From Camarhynchus parvulus (lineage: Eukaryota; Chordata; Aves; Passeriformes; Thraupidae): a stretch of 64,000 nucleotides of DNA. The DNA is taken from positions 12,937,001 to 13,001,000 of the forward strand of contig NC_044584.1 in NCBI RefSeq assembly GCF_901933205.1. The letters are read 5' to 3'. The notes under the pieces are model-generated. The model did no database searches and had not been told where the DNA came from. It saw only the letters and a program-made list of their open reading frames with translations. The position numbers and the translations under genes are program-made. How positions within the stretch are numbered: the first letter of the stretch is position 1; each line of letters starts with the position of its first letter. Below are positions 1-13,182 of the stretch, piece by piece.

Positions 1-2150
1 TGCAATTGGGTGGAGGGGTTCAGTGTGTGTTCAGGTGAGGGAAGACTTTTAAAAGCCGCTGAAATTTGCCTCTCCAAAGCAGCAAGGTTTTCTCATTTAT
101 TGAGACATATATTCATCATTGTTCTTTGAGAGTAGAGGTGTCACTCTGCAAAAGGCCATTAAAATGCAAAAATAGAACTAGGCCATCTCTATGCTGCACG
201 TCAGGGTATGTGCAGGGACATTATTGATCACAGAAATTACACATAAGAGGTTCCTAAAATAACACAGGGGGAGAGGCAGCAGCTCTCACAGTTGTCTTTT
301 AAGTCTGAAGGTTCAAAATAAAATGGGATCATTACTGAAATGTTAAAGAGGAATAGAAAGTTCCTGTTGATACAGGATTGCCTATGTCCTAATTACGGGA
401 AGATTTTCTGTCTTCCTTTTCCTCCAGTCTCCTATCTACTTGGCACTTCCTTCAAAAGGAGATGTACATCATCAATAGGGAAAATCAAGTAATCTGAAGG
501 CTGAAGTCACTTACACTTTGGAATTATTCCTAAGATTATTTGTAATATTGAAATTAAATGGTAGCTTTTAATGTGATATTAATTTCCCTAAAAAATTGCG
601 ATATAAATTAAAAAATATATACCGTGAGTACTCCCCCCTAGTAAATGCCTGAGTGGTAATTCCAAGGGGGAATATGGAAAGATATTTGTCCCCTGGTCCT
701 CAGGACAAGTTCTGAAATCCACAATTTTAGCTGCAAAAAGGAAAGTGTATTATAAAATCCATTTCTTCATTTTCTATTACTGCTTGTCTCTAGTGCCTAA
801 GCATGAAACAGAGTTATTTTACCTCTTGCTGAAATGTCATCAGTGGCTGCACCAGGAAACAATTGTGAGTAAATGAGTGTCAGAGCAGGGAAGGGGTGTG
901 TGGTGGGTTCCCAGCAGCAGCTCTGGGCTGAGCACCTGGCGGTGGCCTGGGGAGAGCAGGAGCCTCCTGCCCTGCCCGGGCTGGGGCTGCTCCTGGGCTC
1001 TGGGGACACCAGATGTGAGTCAGACACTCCTCAAGGGGCCTTGATAACCACAGCCAGGGGGTTAGATGGGATTCACTTTAAAAATGAGCTGGGCACAGAT
1101 CACCTCTGAATTTACCCACACAGCACGTACCCACTCTGCTTTGCTTGCAGTGTTAGATCTGAAGATTCACCTCAGCGGCCAAAAGCAAATGAGATGGGCT
1201 AAGTCTGAGAGACTCCCTCACCAAAGACTTTGTTTTCCTTCTCAAAAAGAGTTATTTGTGTGATGCTGTCTCACCTAATTATTTTCCCCTGAAACTCTTG
1301 TGCATATATTTGAATAAAACAACATTATGTAAATAGAAAATAATTCAACTCTAGAAATCATTGCAATAACAATGTGGAACACACCATAACTAAGCAGCTA
1401 AATGTTAGGATATTATTCTGCATAAAGGGCCAATCCAAATTACTGCGGCTCATATAAATGCCTGCTTAGATAAGGCTTGGCGTTGATTAAAAGAACAATA
1501 CCTAGGGCTCTAAAACAGTACTTTAAAAATTATTTATTTTTAGTGTTTAGAAGTTAACATCTAAAGATTCAAAGAATCAAATTGTCCCTTTTGGAAGGCA
1601 GGACATCACTATTCACTAAAAAAAAACCCAAAACATCAATTTCAAGAAACTAATAAAAATCATAATCAGAAAACAGAGGAGGGATCACACCTGAGGAAAA
1701 GAGGGGCAGGTTTGAAGACCTGTTGGAAAAATTATATTCCATTTCTATCTGATGGCCCAGAAGTATTCATCTGCACACTGGGAAAAAGGACTTGGGCCCA
1801 CCATGTGTCATTATCTTTCAGCATTCATCCAATAGAGGAAATTCTTTAAAACACTCAAAAACAAGGTGTGCTGTCAAGCCTTAGAACAAAACAGAATTAA
1901 AACAATTTAGTATTCATTTAATCCATGAATTAAGGGACAAGGGAAAGGAAGGGAGAAAGGAATAGAAATGGACATGGTCATGAATAACCACTAATGCAGA
2001 TTTCTCAGGAATAAATGGAGCTTAACGTGAATGATTCCCTTTCATGTCAGTGTAACAGGCCCTATGGATGGGGGAATGCTGTACATATAAAAAAATCCTG
2101 ATTTTTAATAGGCTTTCAGAAGCTATTTCTAAAAGGTTGGTGCAAAATTG

Positions 2151-2169
2151 TCTGAAAACTGTTTTCAGA
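2151..2169. repeat. Short perfect inverted repeat (9-bp arms)
   Basis: The sequence TCTGAAAAC is followed by one T and then by its exact reverse complement GTTTTCAGA. It lies in intronic AT-rich DNA. This length is common by chance in such DNA, and no function is inferred. Confidence 0.5.
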
Positions 2170-5100
2170 AAATAATTCTAAATGATCCTATTTTTTGGTG
2201 GAGGGATGCAGTGAATGGAGTTCTGTAGTAATTTATTCTGCCTCCAATATTTTCAGTAATGAGGAGGACAATGGGACAGTGTACATATACTTATTACATT
2301 TGTGAACACCATCAAGTTGGAAGGTGTTTTAAAGATTTTAAGGACAGAATTGGAATTCAAAAGATCGCAAAAAGCTGAAACATGCAGTGAAAAACAAGGT
2401 GCATTCCTATTAAATGTGTTTAAGAACAATCATTGTGAAGAGCAGTCTGACATAAAAGGATTTTTGGGCTTTAGGGGATTGAAGGCAAAAATGGATCAAC
2501 AAAACTCTGCTGATGCCAGAGAAGAAATTGTATATTAGAGGGCATAATTAAGTAGACATCCTGCAAGATATGAGACGTATGAGAAGACATGAAATGCCAA
2601 ACCTCAAGAAAGATGTATTCAGAAAGGCTGGATTTCTGAAACCTCTAATCATTCTATGTGAGAAAAATTACAACACTCATTCTGTGGTGCTGAGACTTCA
2701 AAATACATAAAGTGCTGCAGCACAAGGAATAGTCATGATCCTTTGAAAAGCCAGTCATTTGAATTTCCAGTGAGTCTGTGCAACAGGAGAACATGCAACC
2801 TACTTCATAGGCAACAAATTTTGTTCTCTGCTGTTTTAAGAGTTAACAAATTATGACTATATATCTGGGAACAGAATCTAACTCTTCCCTGACCTGTCTT
2901 TTTTCTCTGAGCTTTTGATTGCTTAAGAGACTCAGAACCTGACACTAACAAGCCTGCACATGGGGGTTGGGAGGAGAGAGCCATACCTGGATGTTACAGC
3001 TGCACTGTAGTCCCTGATAGAATTTCCTCTTCAGAAAGACTCTAAAAGAATAAATTAGATTTTGCCAGAAAGTAAAAAGCACACTCATCTCCATTGCTGG
3101 GCCAGGTATGTCAGGACAGAAGATGCCACTGGGATGTGTTTCAGGTGAGATAAATATTGAAGCAAAATATTTCTTAAGTCTCCCATTAACCAGATAATTC
3201 ACTAGAAAAATTGTCCTCCACCTTTGCTGGCTGGAATGGAAACAACAATGAGCAACTTTCTCCCTATTTTAACTCTTCCTTAAATCTTACTCTTAATTGC
3301 TTTTGCCCTTGAATGATGTGAGAATTCTGCAGAGAATTTGTTACCCAAAAGCTACAGGCAAGGGACTGCTAACTTACTGCTTAGACAAAACAGTGAATAA
3401 CAAAGGCACAAAGTTGGCTTCTATAATTTTATACTGTCTGATCTTTTTCTACTGTTACTACATGTATATGGATAGGTAATAGACAAATTAATAGGATGCC
3501 TGAAGCAAGGAAATTTTTAATGTATTCAAACCATTACAGTTAAAGAAAGCAATAAATAAGGCATACAAACATTTAGAATAACATTGTAATGACAGGCACA
3601 TTGCCCCTGTGTTAAAGCATATTAATTGCTGGAAATAAAGTAATTTCATTGAAAGACAAAGCAGTCAAAACAACAGCTCTGAGCTGGCTGGTACATCTTA
3701 GCAGACTCTCTTTCTGGGGAAAGGTACAGGAGTGTTTGATTTGTAAAACAACTGGGAAAGCATAAAGAATATTGTTCTGGGCAATAAAAAAAATCTGTTG
3801 TGTAAGTCAAATTTGCTGAATTTATCTTTTCTTAATTTGCATCGCTAAGGATATTTGCAGTGCTCAAAGTATGTCTAACTGGTGGGTTTAATTAATTTCT
3901 CAACTCTGCTACTTGAGGCAAAAGAAGATGAAGAAAACCAGAAACGTGGGCAGGAGTGAGAACACAGCACTGCTCCCTGCCCTCCCACAACTCAAGCACT
4001 GGAAATTGATATGGAAGCAGGGTCCTGATATCTCCAGAGTTCATCTGCTTATTGCCTCCTTAGAGGTTATAATCCTCTGTTTGCGAAGCCACAATGGGTA
4101 GTGGTAGAGAAGATTACAATGTCACAAATCCTATCAGAGGATTATAAGTCTGTCAGGTTGTGAGTAATTATGATGGAAAAGCAAACCTCCAGAGGACATA
4201 AAAATAACCTTCATAAAAGGAGATCCACTGCCACATAATAAAAGTCTACATGGAAAACCAACCTCAGACTGCAGCTCTTTTGTAAAGCAAGAGCCCAGAA
4301 AATATTACAAGGATGTGAGTGTGATGGTACAGTATGGAGCCCAGGGGAAATGAAAAGCAGAAGAGAGAGGCTTCCAGCCAGTTTAGTCACAAGGCCAGTG
4401 ATATTCCACTCCCACCCTCCTCGGATGGCAGTAAAACAGCCAACTGATTTCACAGAACTCTGCTCCTACACACTTGGAGCCTAACCAGAAACGAGGAGCC
4501 CAAACTTGAAACATGAAGGCCCCATCTCCTAAATCCCTGTGACCACAAAGAATTCAGCACCTCACAGTGTCACAGACTTCACCTGGATGAAGCTTCAGTC
4601 TACAGGTCTTGATTTTAACTGATAGACAAAGATGCAGTTGCCTCTTTCCCCATTTGCAAGCTGTCCCAAAGAGTTCAGAAGAGCTCACAAGCATAAGATT
4701 CTTACATATACATATATATCTGTAATTCCCATAGATTTGAACATAAAGTGATTGCAGCACATTTAGTGAGAAAAAGGCCCATTTACAGGAACACTGAGTG
4801 TTCTTCCCTGGCTGGACACAGCAGTGGAGCCTCACATCTCTTTGGTCACACTGCTACTGATTTTCCTTCTTTTATGTTTCAACTCCACTCCCACCCATTC
4901 ACCCACCCCTTATATCATTATTAAAAGAAATACAATCTCTGACTTTCACATAGGTAAGTTTCTGAAGGATGTAGATAGAAAATTAAAGGAGTGGAGGTGG
5001 GAGGATTTATATTGTAAAATTAGTGCTGTCCTCATCTTCACTTCAGATAAAAGTAGTTCACATGAAGAGTCCATCTGGTTTTGAGTGTGGTGTGAGTGCC

Positions 5101-8100
5101 TTCATCTGACAGCAGCAGAGAATTCCACAGCAGTGGAAGGAAGCTTGGGAATTTTGCCATTTAGAAACAGACATAGGGCATTGTTTGAGGAAAAGCAGCA
5201 TTGTCACTACACAGCTCACTGATAGATCTCTGCAGTTCATCTCCTGCCAGAGGAAAATCAGCTCCTCTAAGATAAGCACCAAAGGCAGAGCATCATGGAT
5301 TTTATGACCTGGCTCCTCAACTTTCTTTCCCATGTCCAGGTGTAAGGCATTGTCCCTGAACATCAGCTCATGAATCTCCCTGCGGCAATTCTCCCTCATG
5401 AAGACTGCACCCACAGTAACCTTGTTGGTGGGTGTCTCAGATGAGATCAAGGTGCCCAGAGCTGCCATGCTGTCCCTCCTTTGGGGTCAGCCAGCACTGT
5501 GCTCCTGCTGGTGCACAGGCACTCCCAGCAGGGCTGGGTGTCCCTCACCTGCCTGTGCTCTGTGCTGCACAGCCCCAGCACCACGGGCCAGAGGGAGGCC
5601 AGTGCCTCTGCTCTGACAGTGGAACTGCATCTCCTGGGGGGCAGGACAGCCTGTCCTCAGAGACCACTGAGGTTACCTTTGTGTCAGGGACCACACAACC
5701 TCTGCCATGGCACACAGCAGCAGAGTGAGGGGTTCATTGAGCAGGCAGTGAATATAAAGCTCAGAGCTCAGTGTGCTGGGAGACTCCTGCGCTCAGTGGC
5801 ACCACAGAGAATCCCAGCACGATGGGACTGAGTCCTGCAGTGACTTGCTAGGACAGAGAGATGCATCAGTCAGTATGTTTGGTGACATGCATTTATACTG
5901 TAGACTGTCACTTCCATTAACAGAAACATCATTTTTTGCTGAATGAAATGCCATCCCAATCATCTCAGATCTTTTCTGTGATTGTGATTAGATGGGTAGG
6001 TTGTCTGTGTTACAAGAACGTTTTCGTGATATGGTGCAGAGACAGAACAGATCACTGACTAGCATAAATTGCCATGAAAAATATGTATTGTCTCAGAGCT
6101 ATCACATTTATGGACAAGACAACTACTCACATGACTTGTGCATCACTGATGAGAAAAGAAAAAAAGTCTGCAGGTCTTAAGGGACAAAGATACATAGGGA
6201 TGACTTACACAACAGCATTATATACAGGACAACACGGCTCTGTGGATTACTGAGGGTAGAACCTCATTGCAAGGCCACTAGTGTTGAAAAAAGGCAGCAG
6301 TAATGATCAAAGATTGGAAAGATTGAAAGTAGTGAAATTATTATTTCACAGAAGAGACAAATATTTGAAAAGTGGTAAAAAAGCATTTAAAATAATGAAT
6401 TATAAGGAAGTTGGATTGCAAGCATCTGTTCTTGCAAAAATACAAAATCACTTAAATTGCAAGGCAGAGAAATTAAGATTAGATGAGAGGAATACCTTTC
6501 AGTTTAGGACTTGTGCTAGACTGTGGAAAATGTTGCAGCAGAATGCCATTAATATGTGAAGACCAGAAATATCATTTTTCAACTATGTGGTGAATAAGGT
6601 CATGGATATTTGTAACAGCAAATAAAAACAAAATTATTCAGCTTTATAAGTTTTGGGGCATAACCTGTTCTTCACTCTGGGAATAACCCCTAGAGTATGG
6701 GATAAGCACCCACCTCTCAGAGAATGTTTTGCATGTCAGCCCCTGTCACACATTTAGTGTGGGCAGAGCGGCTGCCACACACCTCAGGGTGTCAGTATGT
6801 GCACAAACAGGGCACTGTCTCACAGACATGGCAGCCTGGTTTTGCTGCACCACCCTCTGCAGAACAAACCCCTGTATGAGCTGGGTGTGAATAAAGATAT
6901 CCTTAAAATACAGCATTTAATGCAAATCTGAAGGAAGGGGTAAAGAATGTAAATAAGGACAATGACAATGGCATCACAAAACCTACAAAGACACAACGTA
7001 CTAAAGGTGTAAGAAAATGCACAAACACAAAACCTCTGTGAGGGTCAGTTCAATTGCAGAGGGACAACCTACAGAGAGGAAAGAGCAAATAGGGCAAAGG
7101 TTGGAGTGTCAGTACAACAGTGAGTCCTGAATGGACAACAGTCTTATAATAAAGGAAGAAACAGAAAGGAATTACGTTACAGCCATAGTCACATTGTTGA
7201 AATCCTACAGTCTTCATCATATGTGGGATTTTTCAGAACCAGAACCTGCAGCTTCTCTTGGTGAAGCTTGTAGGAACACAAGTATGGATTTGCAGTGCTG
7301 GATGAGCTGGTCTAATGATTAAGTATATTAGACCCAAGAACAAAGAGGCAAATATGCTTCTCATGTCATTGTAGTTATGGATGGGAGGGGAGCAATTTTA
7401 TACTGATATTCTCTAATCACTCAGCTCTCTCCTGTTTTCATAGCTGTTATTTTCAATTTGAGTTAGTTCAGGGCATATCTTTTTCTCCTGAGTATCTGAA
7501 AATGCTCAGCTATTATTATATTTTGCTCTGATTTTTCTCTTTTCTCCCCTTTGACTTCCCAGACTTCTTTTGTCTGTCTTGTTCTCATTTCTTTTGTATG
7601 TGTGTCTGCAGGTGGCTTTTATAGCAAAATCTCATTCTGCTTTCCTGGCCTCCCCCCACCCTCTCCTGTTTTGTTACTGCATTGCCTTTCTCATTTGTGC
7701 TTTTCCTGATGCCTGTAACCAATCATTTCCTAATAGATTCCATTCTGTGCCTATGGAGTTTGTTCATTTTCCCTGTCCTCAAGCACTGAATCATTGACTC
7801 CATTGTACAGAAAGGAATGACTCCCAGGCCACTCTGCAGAGCAGGTTCCACTCTCCTGTGGCTGAAGAGGAGCAGGGAAGTGGCTGAGCTCAAGGGATGC
7901 CCATGGCAGGCTCCTGGCTCTGAAGCAGTGAACAAGCTCATTATTGCTGCAGCCTCCTCACAGCCCTTCCTCTAACCCCAAGTCTCTGGCAGCTTCTTGA
8001 CAAGATTAATCAAACCAGGTGAAGGCACAGTGTATGCTATAGAAAATGCAGAAATCAAACCACTCATCTTTGAGGCTTTTGTCCCATTCATACATGGAAC

Positions 8101-10783
8101 TATGATTACTTTTACCTTGAGTTCTTATTTGTATTTAATACTTGCTGACATGCCCATTGCTTGGTTCCTGAATGAAGTGCATAAATCAGATGTAACACCA
8201 TCTTAACAGGACAGAGTGCAGAATAATTACAGTGACCAATAACATTATTGCCACAAGATTCACACTAAACTAACTCCAAAGTTCACAATCAGCAAGGGGT
8301 GCCAAAAAGCATTTTCACTTGAAAAATGCAGTAAACAGTTAACTAGTTGCTGAGCTATAGGTCAAGGTAGTAAAGAGATATGGTAATGATCAATATTTGT
8401 CAGCTACTGGGAATGTGACCAGAAACCAATGCCTCAGACATTTCCAAAGGCTCACTGTTGGTGGCTGGAATATAAACCTCAGTTTTTCTAGCTATAAACT
8501 GGTTTTGGTGCAGCTTCCTTCCAGTTATTTTCTTATCCATGTGTTCCCCCAGCAGCTTTTCTAAACCTAGAGGTCTTAAGGGAATTACAGTCAAAAACAC
8601 TCCAGCATAAAAAAAAACTTTTAAATTTTTCTTTTTCTCCCTGTCTCATTTTCTGTCCATCAGACACCTAACTTGTGTGTGGTGAGCTCCAGCATATTCC
8701 AAACTCTTCATTTTGGGCTGGTAGCAGGAAGACAGAGAGCAAACCAGAAACACTTCATCCACAATGACCCCTCAACGTTTCAGAAGGTTAGGGAGCAGGC
8801 TGGCATTGCATTTCCTCGCTTCAGCAGAAAATAAGATAGGTTGGGAGTATTGCAGGTTTTTAACAACATCACCATTGCTAATCAGGTCTGATTATTCATG
8901 CTAGAAGCTGTGGCACAAACAGTTTTTTGAGTCTTTGTGATGTTCATACTCTCTGCTTTTTAAAAATAAATACATAACTTGGCAGGGGCACAATGCAGCT
9001 GGTTGTATGGAATACTGTGGTGGACAATACCAGTGTCACATTGCCAAAAATAATCTGTGAGCACAGCCACAGCTTTCGGGTTAAAGTTGACCCCATTCAG
9101 TGAAGCAGCTATTTGCAAATACCAATCACAGAATATTTGCTTTACAAGTATAAAGAATTCCACTTGGCACAAGGGGTCACTGGTAAAGCTGGGAGGGATT
9201 TTTCTGGTTAAACTTTCTTCCAACTGAAACCAGTCCCTTGTATCACAAAGTACCTTGAAGAATCCAAATTATTATTATTTCCTCCCTGAAATGTAACAAT
9301 TACTATTTTTTCCATCTTCACATTGGAAAAAAAACAAATCTCAGATTTTGCATGAACATCTTGTGAATTAATGTCTTATTGTGAATCAAATGTCTTACTT
9401 CCTGAGAGAATCCCAGTTCTGTATTGCTGAGACTGAAGGAGTGTTAAGCATGATACTACCAAGGCCAATCCCTTTTTTAGTTACAAATATGGATTGCCCC
9501 AAGGTAGGGCAGTGCTGCTCAAAACCTCCCAGTTGCTCACAGCTTACTGGGCTCCTGCAGTGATTAGACTGGCACTGCCCAAACTGCTGCAGAATTTACA
9601 TTGCACCACTGCTGCTTCAGTTATGAGCGTTTCCTAAGAAGCATCCAAATACAGGTGAATTTACTTACCCACATTGTCATATTAACTACATGGGGAGAAA
9701 ATGACACAAGTGTCCCATTTGCTCACTTATTTCTAGAAACCCAAAGGTAAGGAATCAGATCACACTTTAGTGAGCTTGTGAACACATGCAACATTGAGCA
9801 GCAATGGCCAGTTAGACTAAAATTTAGTTTGATTCAGATTTAGACAGATGTATATACCAAGCTGAGATTTCTCTTGTAGGCCCTAGGAGTTCATTCTAAT
9901 GGGAGCCTCTTTATAAATAGGAATCGTTCTTCAATATGGCTAAATGCACTTTGCCAGAGGTGGCCTTTTGCTTAATTCACTTTGTGCAAATGGCCAATTG
10001 AATGAGTAACTGGAGCTGTGTCTTGTATGTGATGACTTAGTCTTGTGTAAGCATCTGGCTGTGTGTGAGGGGCACTGTGTTAGTCAGTGTGGCAGTGTGA
10101 GAATGACTGTCTTTAATTCGCTTGAAATTCATTATTTAGAAGAGTTCTGGGCTTTTAAAAGACAGGAGAGAAGTCAAAGAAGATCTAGAAATTGAAAACA
10201 TATTTCTTTACATCTTTGTAAACACTCAGGGGAGAAAATGACAGCACCATCAGTAACCCAGCAACCAAGAAGCAACAGTCTGTCACTGAACACCCGGACA
10301 AAGCACAAGTTCAACTTGGTCATCTTCGCCAGTACATTCCTGGGGTAGCTCTCTCCACTGTGTTTAGAGACATGACTGAATAAAACTGATATGTCTAAGT
10401 AAGAAACACATACAGAAACCTGTCCTAGTTAGCTATGCCTTATTTACATTGTTTTTACAAGTTTCCATGGCTAGAAGTCATTTCAGCAGCAAGTGTGGTG
10501 CTCATAATATTTCTAATGCAGTGAAATCATGATGTTTTGACATATTGAATAATTGCCACAAGGGAACTTCATAACAGTAGTGTCCATGAAGTACTGATTT
10601 AGGTCTACTCAGAAGACAAATCAATGACTGTAGGGTTAAAAGTTGACACTTTCCTTACAGTGAAGGTCCCACCCATGCTGGTACCTTCAGTGCTACCCTT
10701 TACTGAAATACAGCTGTGCTGGCATTCCTACTCAAAGTGCACTCACAGATGCAGCCAGAGGAGAGAGATATTTAGAAGGTGTG

Positions 10784-10822
10784 GATGGTTTGGAAAGAGT
10801 GGGCAGATGGTTTGGAAAGAGT
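10784..10822. repeat. Two-copy direct repeat, 17-bp unit at a 22-bp period
   Basis: The 17-base unit GATGGTTTGGAAAGAGT occurs at 10784-10800 and again, identical, at 10806-10822, separated by GGGCA. It looks like a small recent local duplication in the intron. There is no sign of a longer satellite. Confidence 0.85.
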
Positions 10823-12628
10823 CACCATTAATTGGTTCAAACCATTCTATTGAGAGGCTCCCCTCAGCTGTACTCCAGAGATGGAATGGGAATGGTATAG
10901 GATTGCAAAAACTCCTGCTCTAAGAGTCACTCAGTTGCCTCATACATGCCAGTACTAGAACTGAACAGAAACATACTGAGAATTTTTACTTACTACAAAA
11001 TTACAATTCCTTAAAACAACAACTGTTTCTGTGAAATTGCTGACTTAACCAACTTACCCTTTCAAGGTAAACTATCAAAAAATATTCAAAAGATGTTCCA
11101 ATAGTTTTTGGGGAATTCTGAAACAGAAAAGTTGCTCATTTTTGGTTCTTCCTTATTAAGAATCAGTAACAGCAAGAAGAATGATAGCACTGGTACAGTT
11201 TTTGTCCTGTTACCTCAGGGTCCCCTCCCACCTTAGGCACAGGTGTGTGGGATGGACAGAACTCTGCAGGGGCAGCCCCAGCAAGAACAGCAGAGGCTGC
11301 ACCAGACACCACAGACAGGGAAGAAGCTAAAAAACACCTTTGGTTTCTTTTCTCTCTCAGCAGTAAACCTATTAACTGACTTCAGAGCTCCTGCTTATTA
11401 ATGAGCTGTGGAAAGCCAGGTGGCTCAATTTCCTTAAAATCCTGGCAAACTGCAGGGATATTTGGCTCCTGCCAGATCCTGTGGGCACTTGGAGGATGCT
11501 CCAATCCATCCATCACAATAAACTGCCTTTCCCATAACTGACCAGTTTTCTGTCTACATGATCTCTATGCTGCGCTCCATGCTGTGGGAGTTACTGTATT
11601 GTCACCAGGACAGCACCATGGTCTCACTGTAGGAGAAAAATGTGCTTGTCTGTGATTGCAGAAGCCATGAGAAGGTTCTAGAATTGCCAATCAGCTCAAA
11701 GTATTTCAAAATATATAGCCTAGAGAAAGACTCAGCAAAAAAGATACACTGACCACTCTGAAATCTGTTGAAATTTAGGTTTGCAAATTGAGTGCAGCAT
11801 ACAATTATGATCAAATGTTTCAGAGGCTGGAACTGAACACTAGAAACAACAAATAAATTTTATCTTACAAAGAAAAGCATACAGACTGTATTCTCTACTA
11901 AATAGGAACAAATCAATTTCAGAAGGGGTATAGGGTTATTGGTGGCATAAAACTCTACATAAGCAGTGATTAGCTCCTGTTTTTATGTATGTCTGCTACA
12001 GAAAACATGATCTTGGTATGATATTACAATACCCAACATCAGGGGAGAGGAGAAAACATAAGGACAAAGCGTGTGCTTTGAAGAAGTCACCTAATGATAG
12101 TCATGAGGCAAAAAAGCACATTTTACACTGTGATGCTTGTCTACAGAACACAACATAACACTGTGCAAACAACAAAGCCGCTCCTGGTTTTAAAAGCAGT
12201 GTAACTGTGAATGTGCAGCAGCCTGAGCCAATTTAAATGAGTCTGGCTCTTTTGCTGCAGAGAGCCACTCTACTGCCCTGTATTCAGTCTAACTTGGAAC
12301 AAACTCCATGTTTTGCTTTGTATCTTAATGCTGCAGCAAATTCAGTATTGTCGGTGTTTAATTGTTTTGAAAACCTATTTTTTAGTTCAAAGACCTTCTT
12401 ATACAAAAATTATTGTGTGTTGCCATAATTATTTGTCAGCTTTTAATCATACCATTAACTGTTCAAAGTACAGGTCTGCTGTACTCAGACTCCCATTTTG
12501 TAATAAACGCTGTTTTGTTGCATTAAATCTCAGGGCATGTTCTGTCTAATCTGTACTCAATAATGACGTTGAAAACCTTAAGTCTAATTTACTCTTTACT
12601 TAATGCTTGTTGATTTTCTTTAATACAG

Positions 12629-12784
12629 ATCCACCACAGATGAATAATGTCATGCCAACATCTCCCCTCCTTCCTCAGATGGCACATCAACATTCATATC
12701 CCAGCCTGGGACAGATCACAAACCCATACGAGCAGCAGCCCCCAGGCAAAGAGCTGAACAAGTACGCGTCTCTAAAGGCAGTCG
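12629..12784 (+). CDS. SHISA9: Internal coding exon of a Shisa-family AMPA-receptor auxiliary subunit (cytoplasmic tail)
   Basis: This exon encodes part of the intracellular tail of a Shisa6/9-type protein, a single-pass membrane protein that binds synaptic AMPA receptors and alters their gating and anchoring (family knowledge). The sequence shows a pyrimidine-biased acceptor ending TTTAATACAG at 12628 and a donor GTAAGT at 12785-12790. The frame between them reads QMNNVMPTSPLLPQM, then HSYPSLGQI, then NPYEQQPPGKELNKYASLK, which I recognise as conserved Shisa6/9 tail sequence. Both splice junctions are phase 1 and the length is 156 bases, so the exon is symmetric. The first two bases complete a codon begun in an upstream exon not in the window. 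The last base G joins CT of the exon at 30024 to make Ala, giving ...SLKAVADKVNDD. The choice of SHISA9 over SHISA6 rests on remembered sequence and the gene-poor downstream flank, and is less certain than the family assignment. Confidence 0.9.
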
Positions 12785-13127
12785 GTAAGTGAGCGACCGG
12801 CGCACGATTCTCCTCTAGCTCAGCTTGTGGCACTTGCTGCTGGCAGCTGACACTCTGCCTCCAAGCTGAAAACAAGGTCTGGCTCATCTGGACTAGATCA
12901 TGGTCAAATTTTATGTGGAATATCACATTACTTGGAAATGCAATGAAAATTAAGATGAGGACTGCAATTAAGGGATAAGAAAACAATGGTGATGGTATGA
13001 TGTGAGCTCAACCATGCACACAAAACCACCCCATGCCCCTGCAAGATATTTCCCAGCAGGTTTTACCTGTGATGTACACAAAGGGTTCAGCCCAAGTTCT
13101 TTATGTCCCAAACCTGTGATGAGTAGG

Positions 13128-13182
13128 GAGTTGGACTTGATGGTCCCTGTGGGTCCTTCCAGCCTGAGCTATCCTATAATAT
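13128..13182 (+). mobile_element. CR1 LINE 3' tail remnant
   Basis: The segment reads GTTGGACTTGATGGTCCCTG, then GGGTCCTTCCAGCCTGAGCT, followed by a decayed ATCCTATAAT end. This matches the 3' end of avian CR1 elements (TTGGACTAGATGATC, then GGTCCCTTCCAACC, then CATTCTATGATTC) read on the plus strand. Only the tail is recognisable, typical of 5'-truncated CR1 copies, and the terminal octamer-like repeats have decayed. The 5' boundary is uncertain. Confidence 0.75.

Larger units (their letters stand above)
1..12628 (+). other. SHISA9: 3' part of an upstream intron of the Shisa-family gene
   Basis: This stretch lies directly upstream of an internal coding exon with a clear splice acceptor, so it is inferred to be the end of an intron whose donor is outside the window. 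I see no coding exon in it: open frames are short, lack splice-flanked structure and match no family I recognise. It is AT-rich with a few GC-rich patches (about 890-1015 and 5460-5680). A perfect 9-bp hairpin with a one-base loop sits at 2151-2169, and a 17-bp direct repeat is at 10784-10822. An unannotated alternative first exon cannot be excluded without transcript data. Confidence 0.6.
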
